Shown: positions 50,678 to 60,547, numbered from the stretch's first letter. The stretch is DNA of 64,000 nt from Bimastos eiseni (GCA_959347315.1 OY365810.1:28510924-28574923), one strand, 5' to 3'. Translations and numbers: made by a program. The notes: generated by a model from the letters alone, not told the origin.

Positions 50678-53032
50678 GTCATCATCTTTATTATCGTCAT
50701 CATCATCGTCGTCGTCATTAGTTTTATCATCATTGTCGTCCGTTCGTCCTTTATAACCAGTGTCTCGGCTCATCGGTAAAGGTGAGCAGAAGGTCCGGTA
50801 ATTTCCGCTGCAGAAGGACAGCGCAGGTGTAGTAGGCCAAATACACCCCCGTCTTAAACACTCCCTGGTCAATTTATCATAGGATAAATTGAATCGAGAG
50901 TAAATTCCTAATAGGAACAATTGAGTAGCGGAGTGCATTGTACCTAGGACATACACGCTTCCGCTGGTGAATTAACTCCCTTGGAGTTAATTTTTCCTAG
51001 GATAAATTTACTCTAGGGGAGTTAATTCATCCTATGATAAATTTACACCCTACTCTAATGCAAAGGGGAGTTAATTCTACATAGAACAAACTGACTCCCG
51101 GGGAGTTATTTCCGCCTAGGAAAAATTGATTCCCTAATCTAATGCAAGAGGGGAGTTAATTCTACCTAGGACAAATTGATCCAGGGGAGTTAATTCTTCC
51201 TAGGATAAATTGATTTCTTAATACAATGCAATAGGGGAGTTAATTCTACCTAGGACAAACTGACTCCCTGGGAGTTAATTCTACCTAGGACAAACTTACT
51301 CCCTGGGAGTTAATTCTTCTTAGGACAAACTGACTACCTGGGAGTTAATTCCTCCAAGGAAAAGTGGACTCCTATACTTAATGCCGTAGAGGAGTTATTT
51401 CTTCCTAAGACGAATCGACACCAACAACAACAACAACAATAATAATAATAACAATAATTACAACAACAACAATAACATTAATAATAAAAAATAACAAGGA
51501 CGATGACAATGACAATGACAAAGACAATAACAATTGCAACAGCAACAACAATAACGATAACAGTGACGACAACAATAACAATAACAGCAATAGCAAAAGC
51601 AATTTAAAAAATAACAATGACAATAACAATACGGATAATAACAGTGACGATAACAACAACATGTATAACAATAACAAAAACAATAATAACAATAACACCA
51701 ATAACACCAATAACAATAACATTAGCAATAACAATAGCAGTAACAATCACAATAACAACAACAACATCCATAACAATAACAATGGCAATAGCAATAACAA
51801 TGACAAAAAACAGCAAGGAAAGCAAAAACAATAACAATAGCAACAAAAATGATAACAATAACAAAAGCAATTGCAACATCAATAGCAATAACAATGACAG
51901 CAATAACAGCAAAAACAATTACAACAATAACAATAACAATAGCAATAGCAATAAAAATAACAATAGCAGCAAAAACAGTAATAACAATAGCAACAGTAAC
52001 AATTCTATTAACAATGACACTAGCAAGAGCAATGACATATCAATAACAATAAAGATAATGATGACAATAACAACAACAATGGCAATGGCAATCGCAATAA
52101 CAGTAAGAGCAATAACAATAACTACAATAACAATAACAATAATAACAAAAACAACAATAGCAAAAACGACAAAAACTATAACAACAATAGCAGTAGCAAT
52201 AAAAATAGCAATAAGAATGATTTCTACGTTATTGTTGTGGTTCTTACCTTTTCTATGGTCACTACGTTTGCTATTGCCATTGTAATTGCTATTGTTTTTG
52301 TTATTGTTGTTGCCTTTGCTATTTTTATTGCTTTTGTAATTGTTATTATTTTTATTGTTATTGCTGCTATTGTTATTGCTGTTATCTTTACTTTTGTTGT
52401 CATTATTGTTATTGCTACTGTTATTGCTTTTGTTGTTATTGTTCTTGCTGTTATCGTTACTATTATTGTTGTTGTTATTGTTATTGCTATTGTTATTGCC
52501 GCTTTTGTAATTTTTTTTGCTGTTATTGCCATTGCTATTTCTATTGTTATTGTATTTGTTATTGCTGTTATTACTGTTACCGCTGTTATTATTATTGTTG
52601 CTATTGTCATTGCTATTTTTATTGTTTTCGTTGTTATTGCTATTGTTATTGCTTTTGCTGTTTTTGTTATTGCTGTTATTGTTATTACCATTATTATTGC
52701 TGTTTTTGTTATTGCTGATTTTGTTATTGTTATTTTTGCTATTGTTATTGCTGTTTTTGTCATTGCTATTGCTATTGTCATTGTTATTGTCCTTGTTATC
52801 GTTATTTTTATTGTTATTGCTATTGCTGTTATGGCTGTTTTGCTGTTACTGTTATTGCTATTGCTATTGCAATTGTTATTGTGTTGGATATTGTTATTGT
52901 GTTTGCTGTTATTGCTACTGCTATTGCTATTGCTATTGTTATTGTCATTGCCAATGTCATTGTGATCGTTGTTGTTATTTTTATTGCTATTGTTGTTGTT
53001 GCTATTATTGTTCATATTTTGTTTATTATTAT

Positions 53033-53063
<31 letters not shown>

Positions 53064-56000
53064 GTTGTTGTTGTTGGTGTCGATTTGTCCCAGGAGGAAT
53101 TAACTCCCCTATTGCATTACAGTGGGGTATCAATTTTTCCTAGTAGGAATTTACTCTCCGGGAGTCAGTTTGTCCTAGGTAGAATTGACTCCCCTACTGC
53201 ATTAGGTATAGGAGTCATTTTATTCTAGGAAGAATTAACTCCCCGGGAGTCAGTTTGTCCTAGGTAGAATTAACTCCCCTATTGCATTATATATGTGGAT
53301 CAATTTATTCTAGGAAGAATTAGCTCCCCTATGGCATTAGGTATAGAGCCATTTTATCCTAGGAGGAATTAACACCCCTACTGCATTAGGTATAGAGTCA
53401 ATTTATCCTAGGAAGAATTAACTCCCGGGAGTCAGTTTGTTCTAGGTAGAATAACTCCCATATTGTGGATCAATTAATCCTAGGAAGAGTTAACTCCCCG
53501 GGAGTCAGTTTGTCCTAGGTAGAATTAACTCCCCTATTGCAATAGATTAGAGAATCAATTATTTCTAGGAGGAATTAACTCCCATGGAGTCAGTTTGTCC
53601 TAGGTAGAATTAATCCCCCCCCCCGTTGTATTAGATATGGGAGTCAATTTATCCTAGGAAGAATTAACTCCCCGGGAGTCAGTTTATCCTTGGTTGAATT
53701 AATTTCCCGGAGTGTTTATTCGCAGGGGGAGTAGGTTTATCCTAGGAACAATTGATTCCTGAGTCAATATATCCTAGGTGCAATACACTCCGGGAGTTAA
53801 TTTATACGGGGAGTTAATTTTGCCTCCTACACCGGATCTTTCAGATCGCAGGTTTGTAGTGCCTCTTCCTTTCCATCGCTTTTTCTGAGTTCAGGAACGA
53901 GTAAAGGAGTCGACAGGATAGGAAATACAGCAGAGAAGTAAAGAGAAGAGAAGAAGTGAAGTAGAGCAGAAAACAGGATTGAAAGAAAGGGTAATAGAGT
54001 TAACATCTCAGACACAAAATAGTTTAAAGGAGGGAGAAACGGTACAATATCTTCCCATCCTTTAATCGAATTGAACGAATTGGTTGCCTATACGCTACGC
54101 GCAAATATAAGGTGATCAATTTGAGCAAGTTCGACTTACCTGAGAACACTTTGCATCAGAGTCTTCCGAGACTCAGAGATTTTGGAAGGGAGACTAAGGT
54201 TGGACGCCACTTCCAACAGCCTCATCTTGTTGTCAAAGATATCACTAGGTATTCGATGTTGACGCATGTCCTTTCCATCGCCAATAACTTCAACCTAAAG
54301 AAATTTACAGACATGGAACTATCACGAAAGAAGTGTTCTTTGGCAGCGAAGCCATGAAGACCAAACGTATTCTACCCTACCCATATTTCTGATCGTAGGC
54401 CTATAAGCATGTGTTTAGGTGTACTCGTTGGGATGTATGTATAGATAGGCCTATACGATGCATGCTTTTTTTACGTCATGGATGAGCGTGAATATACCAC
54501 ATGGAAGTTCTAGTATCCGACCTGAATTGAGTAAGCCATGCCAAGTGTCATTGAACGTTAACTTACACTGTGGTTGAAGGCGACCACTGCAACTCTACAG
54601 CCTGGACTGCTGTCTGCCAGACGCTCGAACTGGTGACAGACGGCGCTCTTCACTCCGTCAAGGCGAGTGATGTTGTTGTTGCCATTACGAGCCACAGCCG
54701 AACCCATGCTTCCAGAATAATCGATGCAGAAGACAACAATCGATTCCTGCAATTCGGTCCTTCCACTGGCACCACCGTCAACGGCAGCAGCAACCAAGGC
54801 CGGTTCCAGCATGTAGGTCACATCTGCCATCGTTGGTATCTCTTCCGGAACGATCTCCACTACGTTCTTTGTCTCACAGAACTCACAAGTCCAGATCTAC
54901 GAAGTTCGATTCAGTTACGAAGATATTAATGAAATACGGTTGCAGTTTAAAATTTACGTTGCATCTTTTATTTCAAATTTAAGTACTCAAGTTGAGGGAT
55001 CTGTGATCCTATAATAAACGCATTTACAGCGCGATATACCAGAAGAGAAGAGGCGGAGACTCAGAGGGGATGATCGAGGGAACGGTCCCCTGTGATATTT
55101 CACGTGGAGGGGATGAAGCTGCTCATATCCCCATGCTGTACTTTCACAAATATTTCATCAATATTATACATTTCTACAGTGTTATTCCACTGCTCATCCT
55201 TTTTTGCATGATCCATGTCTTGGATTTTAAATTTTTCCGACCTGTCCTCTTCAACCCAGGACAAAGTCTCCGCCTTCGCTGAAGAGTAATTGTTACAAGC
55301 TTGGCTGTAATGCATCATACGTACATGGCGTTCCTATCCCCGTAGAGTTGAAGTTTCCACAACATAATTATTATTAACCGTCTCTATTCTGACCCATTTC
55401 CATGATTTAAATAAATATCCGAAATTTCGTGGGCGGAGCAATAATTATACATATAACCATGTATTAATATGAGCGTCATCTTATACAGCCACCGTAGCAA
55501 TAATGATATTTTGAGAATGGTTTTGACGTATAGGCTACCATCGTATTTCCATCCTTGTTGATTTTACTGATGTGCGAAAGCATGGCTTGACACCCGACGC
55601 AGACGATTGAATCGCCCGTGTGCATGTTGCTGGGATCAGTCAGTCGATCAAATTTCAGGATCACGACATTAGTGTCTGCACGACGCCACTTCTCGCCCGT
55701 TGTTGAAGACCGAGACCCTTGAGACCCTTGAGAACCTTGAGACTCTTTGGACCCGACAGCTTCTGCAGAATAACAATTATAACAATTCTGTCATGAAATC
55801 GAAAGCCATTGTTAATTAGTCATTAATATTCCACCCAGGGGCGTCAACCCTCCCCTTTGAGTGATGGAGGCAAAACCCCGGTCCCCAGTGTTAGGAAGGC
55901 AAAATATTAACCCTAAGACTAAAAAATTATTCCCCTTACCTGAAATTGGAGGCATTTGCCTCCGAACTCCCTCTATGTGGACGCCTCTGATTCCACCCCT

Positions 56001-59000
56001 AGCATAGGCCTTATTCCGCTTGTCTCTTTACATTCAGATTTAAAGGGTAAAAAATTCAATTTTTGCGTACGCATTTGAACCAATCGGCAACGAAGCAAGA
56101 TAGGCATGTAATGAAATTCACGATACATACATCTGACTGATTTGATGCTAAGCAGCCTAAGCTCAATCAAGTTTTACTCAACTGCAGTGTAGTCGTAGGC
56201 CTATAGGCATGTCTGCTACGCTGATTTGACCTGGGTTTCATATTCTGTTTTTTCTTTTCTCTTGTTTTACCATTGTTTGGCAAAATAACGATTGAAGACT
56301 GATATTATGATCTAGACCTACACGATAAATAGAAACGTTATACTCGCCACTGCTTGACGTTGGCCGTGTAGGTACTGGTAGAAGAGGGAAGCTGACACGT
56401 AGGCTGCTTGACCTGTGTGTTGCACGTCTTGATTGCCCTGGCTGGAGCATTGTACCTCTAGCTGGAGCCGAAGGCGCCTGAGTTGCAGCTTCTGGAACAC
56501 TGAAAAGTGAAAGAAGAACTGGCTAAGATTTTAGCGCATTGTGCACAAGAGACCCACACAGTGGCGTAGCTGGCTCTGTGGCGCTCGCAAATACCACATA
56601 GTTCGTAAATTCAATGAGAAAGTGCAGAAATACAGAGCAGCAGTTGTGCAGTTGTATCTTTTCTGTTACTTCTTCATGAGGCACTGAGAATGGACCTTGC
56701 TCAAACGCCCTCCCATCGAGCAAGGTCCATCAGTGCCTCATGAAGAAGTAACAGAAAAGATACAACTGCACAACTGCTGCGCTGTACTTCTGCACTTTCT
56801 CATTGAATTTACGAACTATGTGGTATTTGCGAGGGTAAACTGGACCTCTTCAGAAACATCTCCAGAATGGAGAAGTTCTCGAACGTCAGTGCAAAATGAA
56901 TTCAACTCTTCTGCACTAGTTTTCTCAACGAACAGAAGAAATACAGAAATGTTCAGGAAAGTTCTACACAACGAGCAGAAAAGTGCTGAAAATGTGTTCT
57001 TTTCAACGAACACAGCTAATTACTGCGATTTTATGCAGCCGAGCAACTGATCTGAATATATAATATGAGTAACGTCCTATTTAGATTAAATTTGTGCAAG
57101 CAGGACGTATTTACGTAGTCCTATAATGCGTGAAATCATGTCACAAGGTTTTATAACTCTCGCTTAATGGCTTTATTTTAATAACGTGAAAGCATGTTTG
57201 CATGTTGATATTGAAAGTTGTGTGTTTAGACGTACGGACTGGACGCGTACGGGCTACAACGCTGAGGCTTGTGAATTTGTGAATCCAATCATGGACCGAA
57301 ATTATAGAAAAAAATAATTTTACATCGGTCGAGGAGGCGCCCCTCAGCAATTGCTCCACTTCGCTCCATGGTGCCACGCCATTCGACCCACATTTTACAG
57401 AAATGTGTGCGGCATATTAACGTAGGCCTATACATAGACACAGGCTACAGAATTGATGCTTAGGCCTACATGGTCTCTTCAGTGTTATAAGTACAGGCAC
57501 GTACTCGACAAGGCCCTTACTTCGTTGTCCAGAGTCTACTGTTGTCCTTATTGGCAAGAGGAGGCGTGGAAGATGGGTGAAGAGGAGGAGGTGGAGAAAG
57601 AGGAAGAAATTGAGAAATAGAAGAAGGTGGAGAAAGAAGTTTAGGTGGAAAAGGATGGGAAGGTGGAGGATGGGAAGGAGGGGAAAGAGGCAAGGAAGGA
57701 GAGTAGGAGGGCGAGACAAAAGAGCGTTGAGAAAGGGGACGGAAGGGAAGGAAGAAAAGAGGGGAAATTGTCGTGGATGATGAAGTGGTGGAAGGACAAG
57801 CTAGGGAACTAATCACAATAACAAGGAACAAATAAAGGAAAAGACTTAACTAGTCTACTAAACTAATACGAAAGTTATTAGCCCGGCAGTAGCTCAGCCC
57901 ACATCTATCGAGTATCACCACCTTGTTCATTCCCAGAAAACAAATAAGGCTTATAATTGCAATTTATGGGTAGAATTAATGCCCTGGCGATTGACGGACC
58001 AACACTATAGCGCGCTGTTCCGTGTACAATAATACATAGGCCCACTCCTACAACAATTACTGACAAAGGTTGCGTATTTGTATGGGTACCGTAACTGGGC
58101 ATAATTATAATGCTGCATACGTATGGTCTGAGCTAAAAAAAATAAAGTTTTGGCAAAGTTAATGAATTCAGCTTCGGCCTATCTGAGTAGGCCTAGTTCC
58201 TATTTGCACGACGAGCTCATTGAATATTCATCTGGTGTGGGAGCTGTATAGTATACTATAAGCACCGAAAACGTTACGGAACTTTCGGATGGCACTGTTT
58301 TGCAAAACAGTTAGCTTTGAAAGTTGGACTCATTATAGGCCTAATTGTGTCCAAAATCAAAATTACATTGCAGTCAGTGAAATATGGGAAAAACAAGAAG
58401 AAAGAAAATGTATTAGGATTGAGAGATAGCCTACAATATCGATATTCTTTAGCTATTTTAATAGAAAAAAGTGAGTAGACCTACATGTATACTGCATGCG
58501 CATTCCGTGTTAAGTGCTGACCGTGAATAATATATAGGCCATAAATATGCAAGAATTGCGAGATAAAATAGCGATATTATTTAAAGATTTTAAAAGAAAT
58601 GATGAGCAGGCCTATATGCTCATTTCACAAAACATTGCATTATAAATATGAATTGACAGAGCATTAGGGAAAGGAACCAAACCCCAAAGAGATTCTGGTC
58701 CCGCTGACAGGGTCATCAACCACTAGGTGGTTCAGTATATCATTACAAGTCTTCCAGGTCCATGTAAGTCCCTGCCCCTTATGGTCTGTTTCATGAAGTT
58801 GCAAAGGCTCCCACCAAGGGAGACTTCCTCAGGGCTCTGTGCTGGATCCCCTTCTGTATGTCATCTACACTTCTGAGAGTGCTTCTGTCCTTAATGCCAC
58901 TGCTGTGCTGGGTCACCTTTACGCTGAAGACGTATAAGCCTAATTACATCGCATGGCTTCTAATGCCTCTACTGCTGTTCGGGCAATGAGTCAAGCGCCG

Positions 59001-60547
59001 GATGCCCTCGAGACTTGGATGGCGACAAAACCGCTTGCGACTCAACCCCTCAAAAAACCCAATTTATCTGGCTCGGCACTCACCAGCAGCTTATGAAGCT
59101 TGATTCAACTGCCATTACTACTCATTTCCTTCGCTTCTCAATTCCTATGTTGGCCGAGACCTTGGAGTCACGTACATTGGTCATTGGACCAAGAGCTCAC
59201 CTTTGCTTCTCATATTCACTGTTTTTGCCGTGATTGATCAGCCAGATGCGTCAGCTTCGCACTGTTTCCCGCTCGCTAACTCCATCCAGACGCCACAGCT
59301 ACCCTTGTTCAAGCTTTCATCACAGCCCGACTGGATTACTGTTGCTCACTCTGTGCAGCTAGGCCTTCCCGCTGGGCGGTTGCGGTGCCTGGAGCGGGTC
59401 CTGTGTTCTGCTGCACGTCTTGTCGGACGCATTCCGAAATTTATATGCTGGATGTGCTCCACTGGCTCCCCCTCCAACAACGAATCTCGTACCGTATCAT
59501 CTCTTTGGTATGGCAGTCCTTGCTAGGTTTCGCCTCTGCCTATCTTTGCGGTCTCTGTTACACTACTTTGAGTGTACCGGGTTGCCACTCTCTCCGCTAT
59601 GACTGAGGCCTGCTCATTGTCCCATTTGCCCGTACAACTACTAAACAGAATCGTGCCTTCTCAGTGGTTGGCCTCTGGCTCTGGAACACGCTCCCGTTGG
59701 CGTTGCGGCTGTCGTCAAGGGTCCACGCATGCAGACTCCTCTTATACTCGACTTAAAACTTTTCTTTTTAGCCGTGCCGGGGTCGGGAGCGCTTCTGAGT
59801 AGTAGCCTTCAAGGGGTGCTATATAAATCTGCGTAATGAATGAGTGAATAATTAGCTCATAATTTTAGTTAGCTTTAGGTTTGTTTAAGAAAAAACTAAA
59901 TTTAATTAGTTAACTTAAAACTGCTCACAAGAATTAAATGAAAGAAATTGCACTCAGATACTAAAAACTTAAATGTTACAAATTACAATGTATAAATCAT
60001 GACAAATAATGATGATTTATGATCATGAGTGCAGTTTACGTTTAAAAAAAATTATATTGAGAAGCCAACGTTAATTGTTCGGCGGAAGCTCTATTCTACA
60101 CATTAAGTCCAAAACATCGAAACGAGAATTTCTGGGTGTTGGCTACACTGGCCAATAATTGGTGGAAGAGCGTAGGCTAGTTCGTACGGGATCACTTGGG
60201 CTGCAGACAAAATAAACAGCAAAATTAGAGAGTTGCAGGTTACGTGTGTTCATACATAAATTCGCTGGTTTTGCAATTGATTAATTTGATCAATGTTCAA
60301 TAATACGAGTTAAGTTGTAAAGAGACTCGGATGAGGCATGGTGGCCCTTGGTGGGAGCCTTTGCAACTCTGGGAGCTCTATTTTGAAGGAAGATAATTTA
60401 TGTTGGCCTATGTATGGATGCATAATTATAATGTCAGTGTAGGCCTATAGCCTATTACCTGTCTACTGAAGTTTCGATTGCCTCTGCGGAAATCTCTTCC
60501 TCCTCCGAATCCGAGTAACTGTAGACGAATTCCGATCCGAAATCCAT
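42001..60547 (-). CDS. Zinc-finger / vWA-domain protein of unknown function, whole gene
   Basis: Fourteen coding exons, transcribed leftwards: 60547-60459, 57808-57521, 56499-56344, 55762-55539, 54896-54567, 54294-54140, 50524-50333, 48627-48543, 47569-47463, 46742-46609, 45598-44906, 44397-44271, 43722-43638, 42216-42001. Splice sites are GT..AG and phases agree at every junction except exon 3 to exon 4. The order is: acidic start (MDFGSEFVYSYSDSEEEE), Ser/Pro-rich linker, CX2CX20CX2C finger (CVGC...CEFC), vWA domain with MIDAS D-Y-S-G-S-M, a Thr in STALG and an Asp in CTDGQANLG, then TDRIIATHV, a QEP-rich repeat insert, VQIRYTDTKGAKAVRVLTE, and a tail of about 110 residues. The finger directly before a vWA fold recalls Sec23/Sec24, but those lack a canonical MIDAS, so metal-dependent ligand binding is inferred instead. 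No signal peptide is seen, so it is probably cytosolic. I cannot give a family name. Confidence 0.88.
42217..43637 (-). other. vWA gene intron 13
   Basis: Non-coding. It contains a CAGTGGCGTAGCGCCATGG sequence at 42779 related to the end of the 56559 element, and a cluster of TGTGAGCA/TGCTCACA motifs at 43067-43300. Confidence 0.6.
43067..43300. repeat. Cluster of TGTGAGCA / TGCTCACA motifs
   Basis: At least six occurrences of this 8-mer or a near match in both orientations within 235 bp, able to form nested hairpins. Confidence 0.75.
43638..43722 (-). CDS. vWA gene exon 13
   Basis: Acceptor cttcag, donor gtaagt; 85 nt. It encodes SSEHYKKGWDMYELASKRVK and GSVINAQR, exit phase 0. Confidence 0.87.
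43852..44142. mobile_element. hAT-type non-autonomous element, 291 bp
   Basis: Perfect 15-bp terminal inverted repeats CAGAGGTGTAACAAG / CTTGTTACACCTCTG are flanked by ATATGAGC and ATATGAAC, an 8-bp duplication with one change. Lies in intron 12 of the vWA gene. Confidence 0.93.
44271..44397 (-). CDS. vWA gene exon 12
   Basis: Acceptor ttttcag, donor gtacgt; 127 nt. It encodes MNIPILGTHAIQYAADKAIQ and GQYMESRLTDCSYTNLFQRN, probably helical. Phases agree on both sides. Confidence 0.88.
44906..45598 (-). CDS. vWA gene exon 11 (QEP-repeat insert)
   Basis: The largest exon, 693 nt; acceptor aaacag, donor gtaagt. An acidic start (KKDDGGDDKRDEPDDD) is followed by about a dozen degenerate units around the motif VVQEPxxLP, then VQIRYTDTKGAKAVRVLTE and TKPVTKDRKVAE. 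The flanks look folded and the repeats disordered. Confidence 0.9.
45660..45722. repeat. CA/CAGA and TA microsatellites
   Basis: (ACAC)n, (CAGA)n and a short (TA)n in intron 10 of the vWA gene. Confidence 0.9.
45955..46096. mobile_element. Possible hAT-type short element
   Basis: CAGTGGCGGCTCTG at the left and GAGCCGCCATG at the right are inverted. The flanks GTTGAGCG and TAGAGTCG match only loosely, so the target duplication is unproven. Lies in intron 10 of the vWA gene. Confidence 0.5.
46609..46742 (-). CDS. vWA gene exon 10
   Basis: Acceptor ctgttag, donor gtaggc. It encodes YVRGEPDRPSHALRDIGNVI and a basic end (RPKKKPKRDDGCK). This is probably a beta-rich post-vWA region followed by a charged linker. 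Confidence 0.88.
47183..47285 (+). mobile_element. hAT-type short element, partial
   Basis: CAGTGGCGCCCAGATAGG and GCGGAGGCAAATGCCTCTAA match one end of the 55836 element. The partner end was not found. Confidence 0.5.
47463..47569 (-). CDS. vWA gene exon 9
   Basis: Acceptor gtgcag, donor gtgagt. It encodes VNIVDPLTATEEFGNILTDR and the end of the vWA fold (IIATHVTARFFVHRD). Exit phase 2. Confidence 0.9.
48543..48627 (-). CDS. vWA gene exon 8
   Basis: Acceptor aatag, donor gttggt; 85 nt, entry 1 nt, exit phase 0. It encodes VSVSVLTIYGTDCRLVELG and VAELTGGQ, a typical late vWA strand and helix (S-V-x-x-x-G-x-x-C-x-L-x-x-L). It is needed to join the phases of exons 7 and 9. Confidence 0.88.
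49597..49914. mobile_element. hAT-type non-autonomous element, 318 bp
   Basis: The left end CAGTGTTTCCCAAACTGTG has the common hAT form; the right end inverted is CAGCGGTTTTTGGCCGTGG. The flanks GCTTAGTA and GCTTAGTT are an 8-bp duplication with one change. Lies in intron 7 of the vWA gene. Confidence 0.85.
50177..50265. repeat. (GTT)n and (GAT)n arrays
   Basis: (GTT)n from 50177 then (GAT)n with AAT interruptions, 3' of vWA exon 7 on the transcribed strand. Confidence 0.95.
50333..50524 (-). CDS. vWA gene exon 7 (MIDAS Thr and Asp)
   Basis: Acceptor tattcag, donor gtaggt. It encodes EQSNGSTALGPGLLVSLGIA and KVIVCTDGQANLGLG: the Thr of STALG and Asp of CTDG complete the MIDAS. The exon lies between complementary trinucleotide arrays, and the foldback-like element sits in the intron just upstream in transcription. 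Confidence 0.93.
50604..50716. repeat. (CAT)n array
   Basis: About 25 near-perfect CAT units then CGT/CAT mixtures, complementary to the (GAT)n on the other side of exon 7. Confidence 0.95.
50860..53830. mobile_element. Foldback-like compound inverted structure, about 3 kb
   Basis: Outer left array (50860-51420): tandem units of about 33 bp with GGAGTTAATTCTACCTAGGA. Outer right array (53085-53825): the same unit inverted, TCCTAGGTAGAATTAACTCC. Inner left (51420-52220): AAC/AAT-rich degenerate repeats; inner right (52235-53075): their complement, GTT/ATT-rich. The centre of symmetry is near 52230. No coding region. The plan resembles foldback elements such as sea urchin TU and Drosophila FB, whose long inverted repeats are built from short tandem units; the family assignment is inference. 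Confidence 0.85.
54140..54294 (-). CDS. vWA gene exon 6
   Basis: Acceptor ctttag, donor gtaagt. It encodes VEVIGDGKDMRQHRIP through SESRKTLMQSVL, linking the third vWA strand to the helix before the MIDAS Thr. Exit phase 2; the codon is completed to Arg by exon 7. Confidence 0.88.
54567..54896 (-). CDS. vWA gene exon 5 (second Cys pair, vWA start, MIDAS)
   Basis: Exactly 110 codons, phase 0 at both ends, acceptor cgtag, donor gtaagt. It opens IWTCEFCETKNVVEIVPEE (second Cys pair), and carries VVFCIDYSGSMGS, the first vWA strand with DxSxS MIDAS residues, and CRVAVVAFNHS, the third strand. Confidence 0.93.
54897..55538 (-). other. vWA gene intron 4
   Basis: Non-coding. A weak inverted pair around GGCGGAGACT (55054) and AGTCTCCGCC (55266) may mark another short element. 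Confidence 0.5.
55539..55762 (-). CDS. vWA gene exon 4 (first half of zinc finger)
   Basis: Acceptor ctgcag, donor gtagcc. It encodes a (SQG)n-like stretch, then WRRADTNVVILKFDRLTD and CVGCQAMLSHISKINKDG. CVGC supplies the first Cys pair of the finger; the intron falls between the two pairs. Confidence 0.85.
55836..55989. mobile_element. hAT-type non-autonomous element, 154 bp
   Basis: Ends CAGGGGCGTC and GACGCCTCTG are inverted (one mismatch), flanked by the perfect 8-bp duplication ATTCCACC (55828-55835, 55990-55997). The inner block GGAGGCATTTGCCTCC is palindromic. Related partial copies at 7067 and 47183. Confidence 0.92.
56344..56499 (-). CDS. vWA gene exon 3 (basic Ser/Thr-rich)
   Basis: Acceptor ttttcag, donor gtataa. 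In phase with exon 2 it encodes NVPEAATQAPSAPARG and a basic segment ending PTRPTSSSGE. The exit phase does not fit exon 4. A donor 26 nt further on (gtctag) would restore the frame, or a small exon is missing. Confidence 0.6.
56559..57384. mobile_element. hAT-type element with large internal palindrome, 826 bp
   Basis: Flanked by the perfect 8-bp duplication GACCCACA (56551-56558, 57385-57392). Ends CAGTGGCGTAGCTGG and, inverted, GAATGGCGTGGCACC. The left third contains inverted arms of about 120 bp (about 56577-56701 and 56716-56836) around a short loop at the GGACCTTGCTC / GAGCAAGGTCC pair. Lies in intron 2 of the vWA gene; no transposase seen. Confidence 0.9.
57521..57808 (-). CDS. vWA gene exon 2 (Ser/Pro-rich linker)
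   Basis: Acceptor gattag, donor gtaagg; 288 nt. In the frame that fits exon 1 it encodes a disordered Ser/Pro/Leu linker with runs such as PPSHPPPSHPFPP. A second frame is also open (Leu/Phe-rich) because the DNA is a polypyrimidine tract on this strand, so the exon is less certain than those of the vWA domain. Confidence 0.6.
58690..59850 (+). mobile_element. L2/CR1-like LINE 3' part, 5' truncated
   Basis: Reads LPQGSVLDPLLYVIYTSES, HLYAEDV (mutated YADD), ALETWM, then YMLDVLHWLPLQQRISYRII and SRAGVGSASE, and ends GGTGCTATATAAATCTG..GAATGAGTGAA. Several frameshifts and stops. Same family type as 37800-39410 by its C-terminus and 3' end. Antisense within intron 1 of the vWA gene. Confidence 0.86.
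60459..60547 (-). CDS. vWA gene exon 1
   Basis: The ATG is at 60547 and the exon ends in phase 2 before gtaata. It encodes MDFGSEFVYSYSDSEEEEIS and nine more residues, very acidic. Chosen as first exon because it starts with Met and its phase fits exon 2. Confidence 0.8.

Noticed and set aside
50543..50956. Open frame with a long Asp run
   Set aside because: It is the translated CAT/GAT array, and it ignores the splice site of vWA exon 7.
51405..53143. Several long open frames rich in Thr/Ile, Asn/Ser or Leu/Val on both strands
   Set aside because: They are products of the AAC/AAT and GTT/ATT repeats of the foldback-like structure; all frames are open and none shows homology.
54570..54929. 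119-codon plus-strand open frame
   Set aside because: It is antisense to the vWA MIDAS exon.
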